The notes under the pieces are model-generated. The model had not been told where the DNA came from. It ran no database searches and saw only the letters and a program-made list of their open reading frames with translations. Made by a program: the position numbers and the translations under genes. DNA of 64,000 nt from Microthrixaceae bacterium. Lineage in GTDB: Bacteria > Actinomycetota > Acidimicrobiia > Acidimicrobiales > Microtrichaceae. The DNA is taken from assembly GCA_020637215.1 (NCBI GenBank), contig JACJWI010000004.1:62001-126000 (forward strand), in the 5' to 3' direction. Position 1 is the stretch's first letter; the number at the start of each line of letters is the position of its first letter. Shown here piece after piece: positions 54,101 through 62,163 of this stretch.

Positions 54101-54373
54101 GGATCCGGCCGGCCGGGCCGAGGTGAAAGACCCCGTCGCGTAGACCGTGTTGCCGACGACGACCTGGTCCCAGACCACACCGTCGATCTGGACGGTGGGG
54201 AGGCTGTCAGCCGCGACGGTCTCCGGCTCCGTGGGATCGACCGGGGCGGTGTCGGCTCCGGCCACACCGACACCCAGGGCGACCGCAGCGATCGACGACG
54301 CCATCAAGGCGACAACTGCACCGGCGACGCTTCGGATCCACCGACGGGGGGACGACTCGGGGGTGACTGACAT
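48182..54373 (-). CDS. Giant secreted multidomain surface protein (propeller, LamG, PKD repeats)
   Basis: The 2063-residue protein starts with a signal peptide (VVALMASSIAAVALGVGVAG). A repeated propeller-like region follows (NTIYVAGDFTQVNGTTRNRV units, to about residue 480), then a fibronectin-III-like stretch and two LamG/concanavalin domains. Seven PKD domains come next (WNFGDGA, HTYGAAGTYNVTLTVTDD type), and two ~190-residue jelly-roll-like modules (YSVSGG, NDYRLKLR, VWKDGTAEP) sit in the last third, one between PKD 6 and 7 and one at the end. It has no catalytic motif and probably binds glycans or forms an extracellular scaffold. The ATG at 54373 is preceded by GGGAG. It is a paralogue of the next gene. 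Confidence 0.85.
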   Translation of the reverse strand: MSVTPESSPRRWIRSVAGAVVALMASSIAAVALGVGVAGADTAPVDPTEPETVAADSLPTVQIDGVVWDQVVVGNTVYATGSFTSARPAGSAAGTNETPRSNILAYDITTGNLITSWAPTLNAQGRTLEASADGNTIYVAGDFTQVNGTTRNRVAALDATTGVLRPFNPNVNAHVNSLALSGDTLYVGGAFTVVGNQGRSRLAAVDAASGALREWAPVANLEVRAVVVPANKGKVVVGGHFDDMNGVPTRGLAALDPTTGALVPFPANQIIQNWGADAAIWSLSTNDDQVFGTGFTYLVNNDPTTGGNLESTFAADATTGELMWVSGCRGDHYDTAPIGNVLYNVSHAHDCAPVGGHPQTSPWTFQRAQAETIYPDPSGAVNVGGKFNGRPRARQLHWLPTMAIGTFTGQAQAAWTVEGNSQYVVMGGEFPRVNGANQQGLARFAVKSIAPNKDLLQGYPEFTPTLVPISAGSLRISWQGVWDRDNAQLTYEVLRGATVNTSTVVATRTYSPSNWWYRPMLAAVDASAAPGSTETYRVRVRDAFGNGFVSPAVTGTVPAGTPTPSPYRDAVIADSPAKYWRLGEAAGTIGYDQVGADDLTLNSNTTRGVVGALIGDSDTSTTFAGGTAPASTNGTAVNGPQQFTVEAWFKTTTSSGGKIVGFGKSSTGSSTSYDRHIYMTNSGQLRFGVYDGSTRTVASSAAYNDGQWHQAVGQLGPAGIKLYVDGKLVGADASATSAEAFAGYWRIGGDALGGWPSQPSSANFNGTIDDVSIYGGELTQEQIRAHFLASGRTPGWPTVPADAYGAAVWNANADLYLRLNETSGSSAVNRMTLDPGATTSGTVWGGAASPADPSGTSVDFDSNNDRVVGTQQYTNPTTFSLETWIRTTDANGGRIIGFGDSTGQTSSNYDRHLYLLADGRLRYGVWIGSAATIDSPQAVNDGQWHHVVVTQQPGEQKMYVDGVAVATGTASAQQNYSGYWRLGADNIWSGDRHYRGLIDEAAVYSSVLSPATVLSHWTAAGGLAPNVNPTASFTAGAADLAATFDASGSTDPDGTIVSYDWNFGDGATGSGMNSAHTYGAAGTYNVTLTVTDDRGGSATSTAQVTVLAPNVTPTAAFSAVVDHLDVDFDASISNDPDGNVVAYAWDFGDGTPTVEGIAPTHTYAGAGTYNVTLTVTDDRGGVGTVTLPVTATLPPNVLPTAAFSSGHVDLTATFDASASSDPDGTIVSHAWDFGDGTQGNGATTAHTYLAAGTYDVTLTVVDDRGGQDTVTHEVTVTDPPNLAPTASFTFGHTDLTANFDASLSSDPEGRPLSYAWTFGDGSGTSTSVAPTYTYAAAGTYGVTLTVTDDAGATASVTWPVTVTDPPPANVSPTASFSSNTSFLTADVDGRGSSDPDGSIVSWSWNWGDGTAPGSGATASHVYAGAGTYTVTLTVTDDDGAIGTVTGQVTVSAPPANVAPTASFTASADDLTLSVDASTSTDPDGSIVSWSWVWGDNTAAGAGSAATHTYAGAGTYTVTLTVTDDDGATDTTSRTVTVTAPVVSNYASDTFSRTVSNALGTADVGGAWTTTGSAASYSVSGGLGRVSTTAGASRTITLGSVAATDTDLRARLGFDKTQTGGGSYVGIIGRRVNSTNDYRLKLRFQSNGSVTAQLVRIVNGTETVVQNLATVPGLTVNAGEFVRVRLQVTGTNPTNLAAKVWKDGTAEPTAWQLQATDASASLQANGSVGIWDYLSGSATNGPVTMLVDDVVAGPVGGGTPPPTNAAPSAALTSSVTGLDVAVDGSGSSDGDGTVESYSWNWGDGTPNGSGVTATHTYAVAGTYTITLTVTDDDGATGTSSSTVVVTSGPAPTNFVEDSFGRDTTNGWGSAEIGGAWSTTSTASAYSVSGGAGRITMNAGAGRYASLNSVTQTASDVRASLSLDKAQTGGGTYMALVGRRVDGSNDYRVKLRVQSSGAVMVQLVRVVNGTETALQSVAAVPGLTWNAGEVLHVRFQVSGTGTTNLAAKVWKDGTAEPSGWALSGADQTTALQSAGGVGIWSYLSGSATNAPMTLTVDDLVAGPLG

Positions 54374-54530
54374 CTGTGCTCTCCCAGCGGGGCCTCTCGG
54401 ACCCGGGCTTCTCTCAAGGGCCGCCGCGGGATCGCGGACGCCCACCGATGAACCTAACGTCGGTCGTTGCGGATCCACACTGAGCAAAGATCCTGCGTCG
54501 ATGGCCGCTCGGACCGGGTCCGGACGCGAC

Positions 54531-54574
54531 GAGACCCGTCGTCATGGGCCATTCGGCCCACCACGACGGGTCTC
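54531..54574 (-). terminator. Strong hairpin downstream of the 1476-residue surface protein
   Basis: A 12-bp perfect outer stem GAGACCCGTCGT (54531-54542) pairs with ACGACGGGTCTC (54563-54574), and an inner GGGCC/GGCCC stem lies between. It lies 34 bases past the stop at 54608 in the minus direction and before the next gene's promoter region, so it probably ends the transcript. Confidence 0.75.
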
Positions 54575-54607
54575 CACAGCGTCCGGAGCGGCCTCCGGAA
54601 GGCCAGA

Positions 54608-57600
54608 TCAGATCGGTCGGGCGTCGAGGTCGTCGACCGACAGGACCACCGGAGCGTTGGTCGCCGAACCCGACAGATACGCCCACAACCCGACCGCACC
54701 AGACGCCTGCAACACCGCGGTCGAATCGGAGCTCTCCAACAGCCACGCCGCCGGTTCCGCCGTACCCGACTTCCACACCTTGGCCGCCAGAGCCGTCGTA
54801 CCCGCCCCCGACACCTGGAACCGGACCTGCAGCCCGTCGCCCGCCGCCACCGTCACACCCGGTACCGTCGCAACCGTCTGGATCACCGCCTCAGAACCCG
54901 CGACCACCCGCACCAACTGAGCCGTCACCGACCCGTTGGACTGCACCCGCAACTTCAACCGGTAGTCGTTGCTCGAGTTCACCTGCCGGCCGATGACCGC
55001 CATGTACACGCCGCCACCGGTCATCGCCTTGTCCAACGACAACCGGGCCGTCACATCTGCACTCGACTGCGACACCGACGACAGCGACGCCGTCCGACCC
55101 CCACCTGCAGTGAGCGAGATCCGACCCTCACCACCCGACACCGAATAGTTCGACGCCGTCCCGCTCACGGTCCAGGCCCCACCCAGATCAGCAGAACCCC
55201 ACCCACCGGTCGCGGTCCGACCGAACGCATCCTGCACGAACGGCGAGTTCCCCGGCGGCGTACCCACCGTCACCGACCGCGTCGTCGAACCCGTCGCCCC
55301 GTCATCATCGGTCACCGTCAACGTGATCGTGTAGGTCCCCGCCGCCGCGTACGTGTGCGTCGCCGACACACCCGAACCCGCCGCCGAACCATCACCCCAG
55401 TTCCACCCGTACGACACCACCGAACCATCGGCATCGGACGACGCAGAACCGTTCACCGACGCCACCAGACCCGACACCGACGCCGAGAAACTCGCCACCG
55501 GCGCCACGTTCGCCGGAGGAGGAGTTCCCCCGACGGGTCGGGCGTCGAGGTCGTCGACCGACAGGACCACCGGAGCGTTGGTCGCCGAACCCGACAGATA
55601 CGCCCACAACCCGACCGCACCAGACGCCTGCAACACCGCGGTCGAATCGGAGCTCTCCAACAGCCACGCCGCCGGTTCCGCCGTACCCGACTTCCACACC
55701 TTGGCCGCCAGAGCCGTCGTACCCGCCCCCGACACCTGGAACCGGACCTGCAGCCCGTCGCCCGCCGCCACCGTCACACCCGGTACCGTCGCAACCGTCT
55801 GGATCACCGCCTCAGAACCCGCGACCACCCGCACCAACTGAGCCGTCACCGACCCGTTGGACTGCACCCGCAACTTCAACCGGTAGTCGTTGCTCGAGTT
55901 CACCTGCCGGCCGATGACCGCCATGTACACGCCGCCACCGGTCATCGCCTTGTCCAACGACAACCGGGCCGTCACATCTGCACTCGACTGCGACACCGAC
56001 GACAGCGACGCCGTCCGACCCCCACCTGCAGTGAGCGAGATCCGACCCTCACCACCCGACACCGAGTAGTTCGACGCCGTCCCGCTCACGGTCCAGGCCC
56101 CACCCAGATCAGCAGAACCCCACCCACCGGTCGCGGTCCGACCGAACGCATCCTGCACGAACGGCGAGTTCCCCGGCGGCGTACCCACCGTCACCGACCG
56201 CGTCGTCGAACCCGTCGCCCCGTCATCATCGGTCACCGTCAACGTGATCGTGTAGGTCCCCGCCGCCGCGTACGTGTGCGTCGCCGACACACCCGAACCC
56301 GCCGCCGAACCATCACCCCAGTTCCACCCGTACGACACCACCGAACCATCGGCATCGGACGACGCAGAACCGTTCACCGACGCCACCAGACCCGACACCG
56401 ACGCCGAGAAACTCGCCACCGGCGCCACGTTCGACGGAGGAGCGGTCACGGTCACCGACCGGGTCGTCGTACCCGTCGCCCCGTCGTCATCGGTCACCGT
56501 CAACGTGATCGTGTAGGTACCCGCCGCCGCGTACGTGTGCGTCGCCGACACACCCGAACCCGCCGCCGAACCATCACCCCAGTTCCACGCATACGACACC
56601 ACCGAACCATCAGCATCGGACGACGCAGAACCGTTCACCGACGCCATCAGACCCGACGCCGAGGCCGTGAAGCTCGCCGTCGGGGCGACGTTGCCGGCCG
56701 CGCCGCGGCCCAGGGCGTTGTGGTTGGCGGCCTGCGCGACGGTCAGCTCGGTCGGGTAGACCGCGACCTCGTCGAGGGTGCCGGCGAACGAGTTGCTGGT
56801 CGGACGCGACGGCCAGCTGCTCAGCTGATCGCCACCGACCCGCCAGTAACCCCAGTAGTAGCCGGCGGTCTTGATGGACGAGTTCGCTCCGACCTGGTTG
56901 CCATCAAGCACCAGTCGGATGCCGGACGGGCCCATCGAGGCGACCACGTGGTGCCACTGCCCGTTGTTGTACCCGGTCCCGCTGGTGAGGACGGTCGTCC
57001 GGGTCGCTCCGAAGCGGATCCTGCCGCTGTTGTCCATGTAGACCGACCGGTCGTTGGTGGCGCTGTTGCCGGAGCTGGAGCTCCCGAATCCGATGATCTT
57101 GCCGCCCCGGTTGGTCGTGGTCTTGAACCACGCCTCAATGGTGAAGGTCTGCGGGGCGGAGATCCACCCGGTGGTCGTTCCCGGAACCGTGGCCGACCCG
57201 TCGAAGGTGCTGGCGGTGTCGGCGTCGCCCGAGATGGCTCCGCCGACGTTGCGGGTCACGCCCGACAGGGTCAGGTCGTTGCCGTTGGCGCTGTCCCAGC
57301 CGGTCGACCCCGAGCCCTCTCCCAGCCGCCAGTAGCGGTTGGCGCCGTCGGCCGCGACCGCAGCCTGGTACGCCCCGACCGACGGCGTACCGCTCGGCAC
57401 CGTGATCGACGCGGAGGCGGACGGGAGGATGTTGTTGAACACGTCACGCACCCGGACCCGGTAGGACTGGGTGGATCCGGGGGTGGCCCCGCGGTCGATG
57501 AAGGCCATCTCGGGACGGGTCCACCAGTTGGAGTCGGCCTCGGTCGTGGCGATGACCGTGGTGCCGCGGAGCACCTCGTAGGTGAGGCGCTCGTTGTCGC

Positions 57601-59038
57601 GGTCCCAGGTCGTCGTCCAGGAGACGCGCACCGAGCCGGGAGCGATCCCGACCAGCTTGGGCGTCAGGTGGTCGTAGTCCTGCGGGCCCTCCTTGTTCGG
57701 AGCCAGTCCGGTCACGGCGAAGCGCGTGAGGCCCTGCTGGTTGACCCCGTTCACGCGGGGGAACTCGCCGCCCATGGCGACGTACTGGCTGTTGCCCTCG
57801 ATGGTCCAGGCGCCCTGTCCCTGACCGGTGAAGGTGCCGGCGGCCACGGTGGGCAGCCAGTGGAGCAGCTGCGAGACCGGACGCCCTGTGAACCACTTCG
57901 AGGTGTTGACCGCGCCGGAAGGATCGGCGTACGTGGTCATGGCCAGAGCCCGTTGGAAGGTCCAGTCCGGGTTGGTCTGGGGGAGGCCGCCGGCGCTGGA
58001 GCAGTCATGGGTGTGACCCACCGTGTAGAGCACCGTGCCGACCGCGACGTTGTCGTAGTTGTCGCCTCGGCAACCGTTGACCCAGATGAGGTTGCCGTTG
58101 GTATCCGAGGAGAAGGTCGCTTCGAAGTTGCCGGTCGACGCGAAGGACATCCCGTTGCCGAAGACGACGGACCCGTAGGACTTGAGGCTCCAGATCGCGG
58201 CTTCGGTTCCGTGGTTCTTCACCACGGTGTTGGCCGGCCACGACAGGACCGAACCACTGCTGGCGTCGAGCGCCCCCATGCCGGTCTGGGTGGAGCCGTT
58301 GAGGGTCTCGAAGTGGCCGCCCACGACGACCTTGCCCGTACCGGCGGGCACCGTCAGGGTGCGGACCTCTCCGTTGGAGGAAGGAGCCCACGCGGTCACC
58401 GCGCCGCTGGACGCGCTGACCGAGGCCAGGCGGGAGCGGGCCTGGTTGCCGACCACGGTGAACGCTCCCACCAGGTACAGGGTGGATCCGGACACCTCGA
58501 GGTCGTTGACGTGGGCATTGACGTTGGCGTTGAAGCCGCTGATGACCGCTCCGGTGGTTGCGTTGAGCGCCGCGACGCGGTTGCGGGTGGTGCCGCTGAC
58601 CGAGGTGAAGTCACCGGCGACGTAGATGGTGGAGCCGTCTGCCGAGGCCGTGATGGCCCGGCCCTGGGCGTTGAGCGACGGTGCCCACGTCGTGATCAGG
58701 TTTCCGGTGGTGATGTTGTACGCAAGGATGTTGGACCGGGCGGTCTCGTTGGTTCCCGCCGCAGCACCCGCGGGTCGGGCCTGGGTGAAGCTGCCGGTGG
58801 CGTAGACGGTGTTGCCCACCACGACCTGGTCCCAGACCACGCCGTTGATCTGAACGGTGGGAAGGGAGTCGGCGGTGACCGTCGTCGGCGTGCCCGGCGC
58901 CGTCGGTGCGCTGTCGGCCGAGGCCGGAGCAACGACCAGCACCGAAACCGCCATCAGGGCGGCCGAAACGGCCGCCACCGCCCGCAGGGCCCGGGAGCGG
59001 AACGCCCCCGACGTCGAGCACGAGCTCTTGGTGTCCAT
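54608..59038 (-). CDS. Giant secreted multidomain surface protein, paralogue with duplicated C-terminal modules
   Basis: The 1476-residue protein has the same design as the gene at 48182: signal peptide (AVSAALMAVSVLVVAPASA), propeller-like repeats (STIYVAGDFTSVSGTTRNRV), fibronectin-III-like segment and one LamG domain. Three PKD domains (WNWGDGSAAGSG type) and two jelly-roll-like modules follow. The last two PKD-module units are an almost perfect 921-bp DNA duplication. The GGGAG six bases before the second ATG (59038) favours that start over 59044. The role is probably structural or glycan-binding at the cell surface. Confidence 0.85.
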   Translation of the reverse strand: MDTKSSCSTSGAFRSRALRAVAAVSAALMAVSVLVVAPASADSAPTAPGTPTTVTADSLPTVQINGVVWDQVVVGNTVYATGSFTQARPAGAAAGTNETARSNILAYNITTGNLITTWAPSLNAQGRAITASADGSTIYVAGDFTSVSGTTRNRVAALNATTGAVISGFNANVNAHVNDLEVSGSTLYLVGAFTVVGNQARSRLASVSASSGAVTAWAPSSNGEVRTLTVPAGTGKVVVGGHFETLNGSTQTGMGALDASSGSVLSWPANTVVKNHGTEAAIWSLKSYGSVVFGNGMSFASTGNFEATFSSDTNGNLIWVNGCRGDNYDNVAVGTVLYTVGHTHDCSSAGGLPQTNPDWTFQRALAMTTYADPSGAVNTSKWFTGRPVSQLLHWLPTVAAGTFTGQGQGAWTIEGNSQYVAMGGEFPRVNGVNQQGLTRFAVTGLAPNKEGPQDYDHLTPKLVGIAPGSVRVSWTTTWDRDNERLTYEVLRGTTVIATTEADSNWWTRPEMAFIDRGATPGSTQSYRVRVRDVFNNILPSASASITVPSGTPSVGAYQAAVAADGANRYWRLGEGSGSTGWDSANGNDLTLSGVTRNVGGAISGDADTASTFDGSATVPGTTTGWISAPQTFTIEAWFKTTTNRGGKIIGFGSSSSGNSATNDRSVYMDNSGRIRFGATRTTVLTSGTGYNNGQWHHVVASMGPSGIRLVLDGNQVGANSSIKTAGYYWGYWRVGGDQLSSWPSRPTSNSFAGTLDEVAVYPTELTVAQAANHNALGRGAAGNVAPTASFTASASGLMASVNGSASSDADGSVVSYAWNWGDGSAAGSGVSATHTYAAAGTYTITLTVTDDDGATGTTTRSVTVTAPPSNVAPVASFSASVSGLVASVNGSASSDADGSVVSYGWNWGDGSAAGSGVSATHTYAAAGTYTITLTVTDDDGATGSTTRSVTVGTPPGNSPFVQDAFGRTATGGWGSADLGGAWTVSGTASNYSVSGGEGRISLTAGGGRTASLSSVSQSSADVTARLSLDKAMTGGGVYMAVIGRQVNSSNDYRLKLRVQSNGSVTAQLVRVVAGSEAVIQTVATVPGVTVAAGDGLQVRFQVSGAGTTALAAKVWKSGTAEPAAWLLESSDSTAVLQASGAVGLWAYLSGSATNAPVVLSVDDLDARPVGGTPPPANVAPVASFSASVSGLVASVNGSASSDADGSVVSYGWNWGDGSAAGSGVSATHTYAAAGTYTITLTVTDDDGATGSTTRSVTVGTPPGNSPFVQDAFGRTATGGWGSADLGGAWTVSGTASNYSVSGGEGRISLTAGGGRTASLSSVSQSSADVTARLSLDKAMTGGGVYMAVIGRQVNSSNDYRLKLRVQSNGSVTAQLVRVVAGSEAVIQTVATVPGVTVAAGDGLQVRFQVSGAGTTALAAKVWKSGTAEPAAWLLESSDSTAVLQASGAVGLWAYLSGSATNAPVVLSVDDLDARPI
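54615..56429. repeat. 921-bp tandem duplication inside a surface-protein gene
   Basis: Two head-to-tail copies (54615-55535 and 55536 to about 56429) encode PKD plus jelly-roll-like module. They are almost identical at the DNA level, including synonymous positions; one visible difference is an A/G change at about 55144 versus 56065. The unit is 307 codons, so the frame is kept. Confidence 0.9.
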
Positions 59039-59208
59039 CGCCATCTCCCAGCAACCACCGCCAAGGGAGCATCGGCGACCGAAGGCCTCGACCGCTCTTC
59101 AGATCCTCCCTCACGTCGCGCCGGACACCGGCGCGACCACCGGGTTCATGGTGGATCACGAACGTCCGCGGGGCAAGTCATCGGGCCCCGCCGGCCGGAC
59201 CACCAGGT

Positions 59209-59838
59209 TCAGACGACCCGGAACCTCACGACGTTGGGCCGGTCCGCCGACTGCACCTCGACGATGACCGTGTCGGCTGCCTTCACCGGGGCCCGGAACA
59301 CGTACACGCCCTTGGCCGAGGCTCCCGCCTTGACAGTGCCGGTCAGCGCACGGGCGGGTTCGGAGTCGTTGCCGATCGCCGGGGTCCCGTCGCCGTAGGT
59401 GGCGGTGACGGCGAGCGACGACAGGTCGAAGGGCTCGGACGAGTCGTTCCGAACCTCGAGGGTAGCCGCCACGGCGGGCCCGGCCGTCTCACCGGGGACC
59501 CGGGCCTCGACGTCGAGATTCTCGGAGTCGACCAGGACGACGGACACGCCGGCACCCAGCGGAGCCGGGGTGCCGGGAGCGACCGGCTCCTTCACGATGT
59601 CGGCGACGGGCGCGGTGTCGGGCGCCGTGGCGGGAACCCCGGTGGTGGTGGGTCCGACCACGGTGCCGTCGCCCGGCTCGGTCGTCACTGCCGCCTCGGT
59701 GCTGCGGGTCGGGTTCGAGTCGTCGCTCGACGAGCATCCGTAGGGCACGAGGATCGAGAGCGCGACCACGGCCGAGGACCCGACGCGCCGAGCGAGACGG
59801 CCCTTCCTGAGGCGATCGTGGTGGGGACTGACCGTCAT
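59209..59838 (-). CDS. Secreted lipoprotein, unknown function
   Basis: The 209-residue protein has a lipoprotein signal (VALSILVPYGCSSS), a Thr/Pro-rich linker, and a beta-sandwich domain (VPGETAGPAVAATLEVRNDS, GVYVFRAPVKAADTV) resembling DUF4352/telomeric-type immunoglobulin folds found in actinobacterial lipoproteins. Its ATG overlaps the stop of the CDP-alcohol phosphotransferase gene by four bases. Confidence 0.7.
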   Translation of the reverse strand: MTVSPHHDRLRKGRLARRVGSSAVVALSILVPYGCSSSDDSNPTRSTEAAVTTEPGDGTVVGPTTTGVPATAPDTAPVADIVKEPVAPGTPAPLGAGVSVVLVDSENLDVEARVPGETAGPAVAATLEVRNDSSEPFDLSSLAVTATYGDGTPAIGNDSEPARALTGTVKAGASAKGVYVFRAPVKAADTVIVEVQSADRPNVVRFRVV

Positions 59839-60650
59839 GACGCTCCTCGGTCCAGGCCCTTCATCTGGCCGAACCACTTCACCGAGGCCGCCATGAGGTA
59901 GGCGGCGCTGCCGACGAACATGAGGGTATAGGCGCCGACGAACAGTTCCGACGCGCCGAGCAGGAGGAAGATCAGGCACAACAGCCCGTAGTCGGTCGGC
60001 ACCTTCAGCAACGACACCAGGATCGAGGGCGTCCCGGCGTCGGCCGATGCGGCCGAGGTCGGTGACGCGGATCGCAGCCCCGCGTTGCGGACCAGCTGCT
60101 CGTTGAGGATCTGGGCGAAGAACGACACCGCAGCGACGACCGCGTAGCCCATCGGGACGAGGAGCCACCGCTCGTCGATCGGGTCGGCCGTCCGTGGGTC
60201 GATGACGAGGAAGCGGTACCAGTTGATCAGCACGCACATGTGCAGCGTCGAGATCTTCAGGCAGTCGACCATGTGGTCCAGCCACTCGCCGGTGACCGAG
60301 CCGCCGCCGCGCAATCGTGCGAGCTGGCCGTCCGCGGCGTCGAGCGCGTAGCCGAGGACGAGCAGGGCGGTGACCGCGAAGCCGAGCCACCAACTCGGCC
60401 TCATCGCTGCGAGCAGAACCAGCCCCGAGAACGAGAAGGCCGCGCTGATGACGGTGATCCCGTTCGGGGTCAGCCCGAGGTGGAACCCGGCCGCGGCGAA
60501 CAGCCGGCCCAGCTTGCGGTTGACGAACCGCGAGTATGCCGGCGCGCCCCGGCCCGACTTCTGCGCCGCTGCGAGGCGGCGGACGGTGTCGCGGTAGGAC
60601 TCGTCCTCGGCCGGACGGACCCCGGCCGGTCGTGGTGCTCCGGAGGTCAT
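59835..60650 (-). CDS. CDP-alcohol phosphatidyltransferase family membrane enzyme
   Basis: The 271-residue membrane protein carries the full family signature D(x)2DGxxAR(x)8G(x)3D(x)3D in DAADGQLARLRGGGSVTGEW followed by LDHMVD. About six transmembrane helices are visible. It transfers an alcohol phosphate from a CDP-alcohol to an acceptor; the TagD-like enzyme at 42727 could supply such a donor. It is coupled to the lipoprotein gene downstream. Confidence 0.9.
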   Translation of the reverse strand: MTSGAPRPAGVRPAEDESYRDTVRRLAAAQKSGRGAPAYSRFVNRKLGRLFAAAGFHLGLTPNGITVISAAFSFSGLVLLAAMRPSWWLGFAVTALLVLGYALDAADGQLARLRGGGSVTGEWLDHMVDCLKISTLHMCVLINWYRFLVIDPRTADPIDERWLLVPMGYAVVAAVSFFAQILNEQLVRNAGLRSASPTSAASADAGTPSILVSLLKVPTDYGLLCLIFLLLGASELFVGAYTLMFVGSAAYLMAASVKWFGQMKGLDRGAS

Positions 60651-60705
60651 GTCCGTCGCTCGTGACGAACCGGGGGCCCGACCTCGAGGATCCGCATCGG
60701 GCGGT

Positions 60706-61782
60706 TCAGGCCCGCCGCTGCTTCGCCGCGGCGCTGTCGGCGCGCAGGTAGGCGACTGTACCGGCGAGGACGAGGCCGAGGACCAACCCGAGTGCCGCCT
60801 CGCGGATGGGGAGCTGCTGGCTGCTCACCGACGACTCGTCGGGGTTGACCACGAACTCGACGCCGTCGCCGAGGACCGCGGACGAGGTGCGGATGGTGGC
60901 CGCCTTCTGCTGGAGCTGACCGAGCGTGGACGCTGCAGCCTCGTTGACCGCGGCATTGCTGCCGGTGATCGTGGCCCGAACCTGACCTGCGCTCTCGTCG
61001 ATCGAGCGGAGGGCAGCGTCGGTGAGGTCGTTGACCTGCTTCTCGGTCTCCTCGCCGTAGGAGCGGGTGACCTCGGTGGCCAGGCGGACGGCATCGTCCG
61101 ACGTGGTCCCCGACGCGGTGATCGTGATGATGTTGGAATCGGTGGAGGGCTTGACCTCCAGCTGGTCGCGGAGCTCGTTGAGATCGTCGACGCCCAGGCT
61201 CTTGCCCACGTTGCCGAGCACTGCGTCGCTGGTGACGAACCGGGCGCGCTGCGCCGTGTAGCGCGCGAGCGAGGCGTCACCGGTGGAGCCCGGAGCGAGC
61301 ACGTTGTCCTGGCTCGGCGTCTTGAGGGCGATGGTCGCGGTGGCGCTCGGCTCCGGAGTCAGCAGGAACCCGATCGCCGTGCTGGCCAGGACGCACACCA
61401 CGACGATCACGACGCACATGCCCTTGTAGCGCCACATGGCGCTCAACAGCCCGACCGGAGCGTCGCCTCCGGCGCTGACCGCCGGAGCTGCATCCGCGGC
61501 TCGAGGAGTCGCCGCCGGTGCGGGACCGACGGGCGGGGTCGCAGGCGCGGCATCATCCCCGGATCCCTTGACCTCCCGATCGGAGGTGCGGGCAGACGTA
61601 CGACCTGAGGGCGCCTCAGGCGTCGGGGAGGCCTTGGAAGTTGCCCTCCGGGTCGAAGCACCCCCGGACGCCGTCTCCTTGTCGGGTGTGCCTTCGCCGG
61701 CCGAACCCTTTGCAGCCGATCCGCGACGGGTGCCTGCCGGCGACTCGTCGGCTCCCGATGGTGTCTTCGTCTCGTCAGCCAC
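60706..61782 (-). CDS. Wzz-like polysaccharide chain-length/co-polymerase membrane protein
   Basis: The 358-residue protein has a long Thr/Ala/Pro-rich cytoplasmic N-terminus (1-130), first transmembrane helix VVIVVVCVLASTAIGFLLTP, and a periplasmic coiled region. The extracellular half includes LEVKPSTDSNIITITASGTT, and a second helix ALGLVLGLVLAGTVAYLRAD lies near the end. This is the Wzz/PCP layout of chain-length regulators. The GTG at 61782 was chosen over a more upstream ATG, which would add a hydrophobic run not expected in the family. No tyrosine kinase domain is attached. Confidence 0.75.
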   Translation of the reverse strand: MADETKTPSGADESPAGTRRGSAAKGSAGEGTPDKETASGGASTRRATSKASPTPEAPSGRTSARTSDREVKGSGDDAAPATPPVGPAPAATPRAADAAPAVSAGGDAPVGLLSAMWRYKGMCVVIVVVCVLASTAIGFLLTPEPSATATIALKTPSQDNVLAPGSTGDASLARYTAQRARFVTSDAVLGNVGKSLGVDDLNELRDQLEVKPSTDSNIITITASGTTSDDAVRLATEVTRSYGEETEKQVNDLTDAALRSIDESAGQVRATITGSNAAVNEAAASTLGQLQQKAATIRTSSAVLGDGVEFVVNPDESSVSSQQLPIREAALGLVLGLVLAGTVAYLRADSAAAKQRRA

Positions 61783-61822
61783 GTCTCGTTCTCTCTCCAC
61801 CCGGTGCAGAACGACGAAGTAT

Positions 61823-61871
61823 ACCGGCAACGCTACCGGGGCCATCCCGGGGGGTCGGTAGCCTCGCCGGT
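61823..61871. promoter_or_regulatory. Nested palindrome immediately upstream of vapB (probable operator)
   Basis: The outer arms ACCGGC (61823-61828) and GCCGGT (61866-61871) enclose inner arms GCTACCG (61832-61838) and CGGTAGC (61856-61862). The dyad abuts the vapB ATG at 61872. VapB-type antitoxins autoregulate by binding palindromes overlapping their promoter, which fits. It lies between the divergent Wzz-like gene and vapB. Confidence 0.55.
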
Positions 61872-62150
61872 ATGGACCAGATCGGGATCCGGGAGCTCAG
61901 GGCCGACGTGGCAACCCAGGTCCGCAGGGCCGGGGACGGCCATCGGGTGATCGTCACCGTCGGCGGACGCCCTGTCGCTCAGCTGGGCCCGATCGAAGCC
62001 GCCGACCGGCAGACGTCGCTGGCCGATCTGGCTGCCCGGGGCCAGGTGTTGCTCGCCCGTCGCCAGGACCGTCCGGATCCGTCCACCGTCCTGCCGTTGT
62101 GGGCGGGCACCCGCATCGATCAACTGGTCCGAGAGGTGAGAGGGCGATGA
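61872..62150 (+). CDS. vapB: VapB-type antitoxin
   Basis: The 92-residue antitoxin has a Phd/YefM-like N-terminus (IGIRELRADVATQVRRAGDG then GGRPVAQLGPIE) and a C-terminal region expected to bind the toxin. It is followed by a PIN-domain gene after 13 bases. The ATG sits directly after a palindrome, with no visible Shine-Dalgarno sequence. Confidence 0.8.
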   Translation: MDQIGIRELRADVATQVRRAGDGHRVIVTVGGRPVAQLGPIEAADRQTSLADLAARGQVLLARRQDRPDPSTVLPLWAGTRIDQLVREVRGR

Positions 62151-62163
62151 TCGGACGGTCGCG

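Noticed and set aside
54467..59398. A 1643-residue + strand reading frame antisense to the surface protein, rich in Arg and His
   Set aside because: It is the complement of a gene with clear signal peptide and PKD domains; its low-complexity Arg/His composition is typical of antisense frames in GC-rich DNA.
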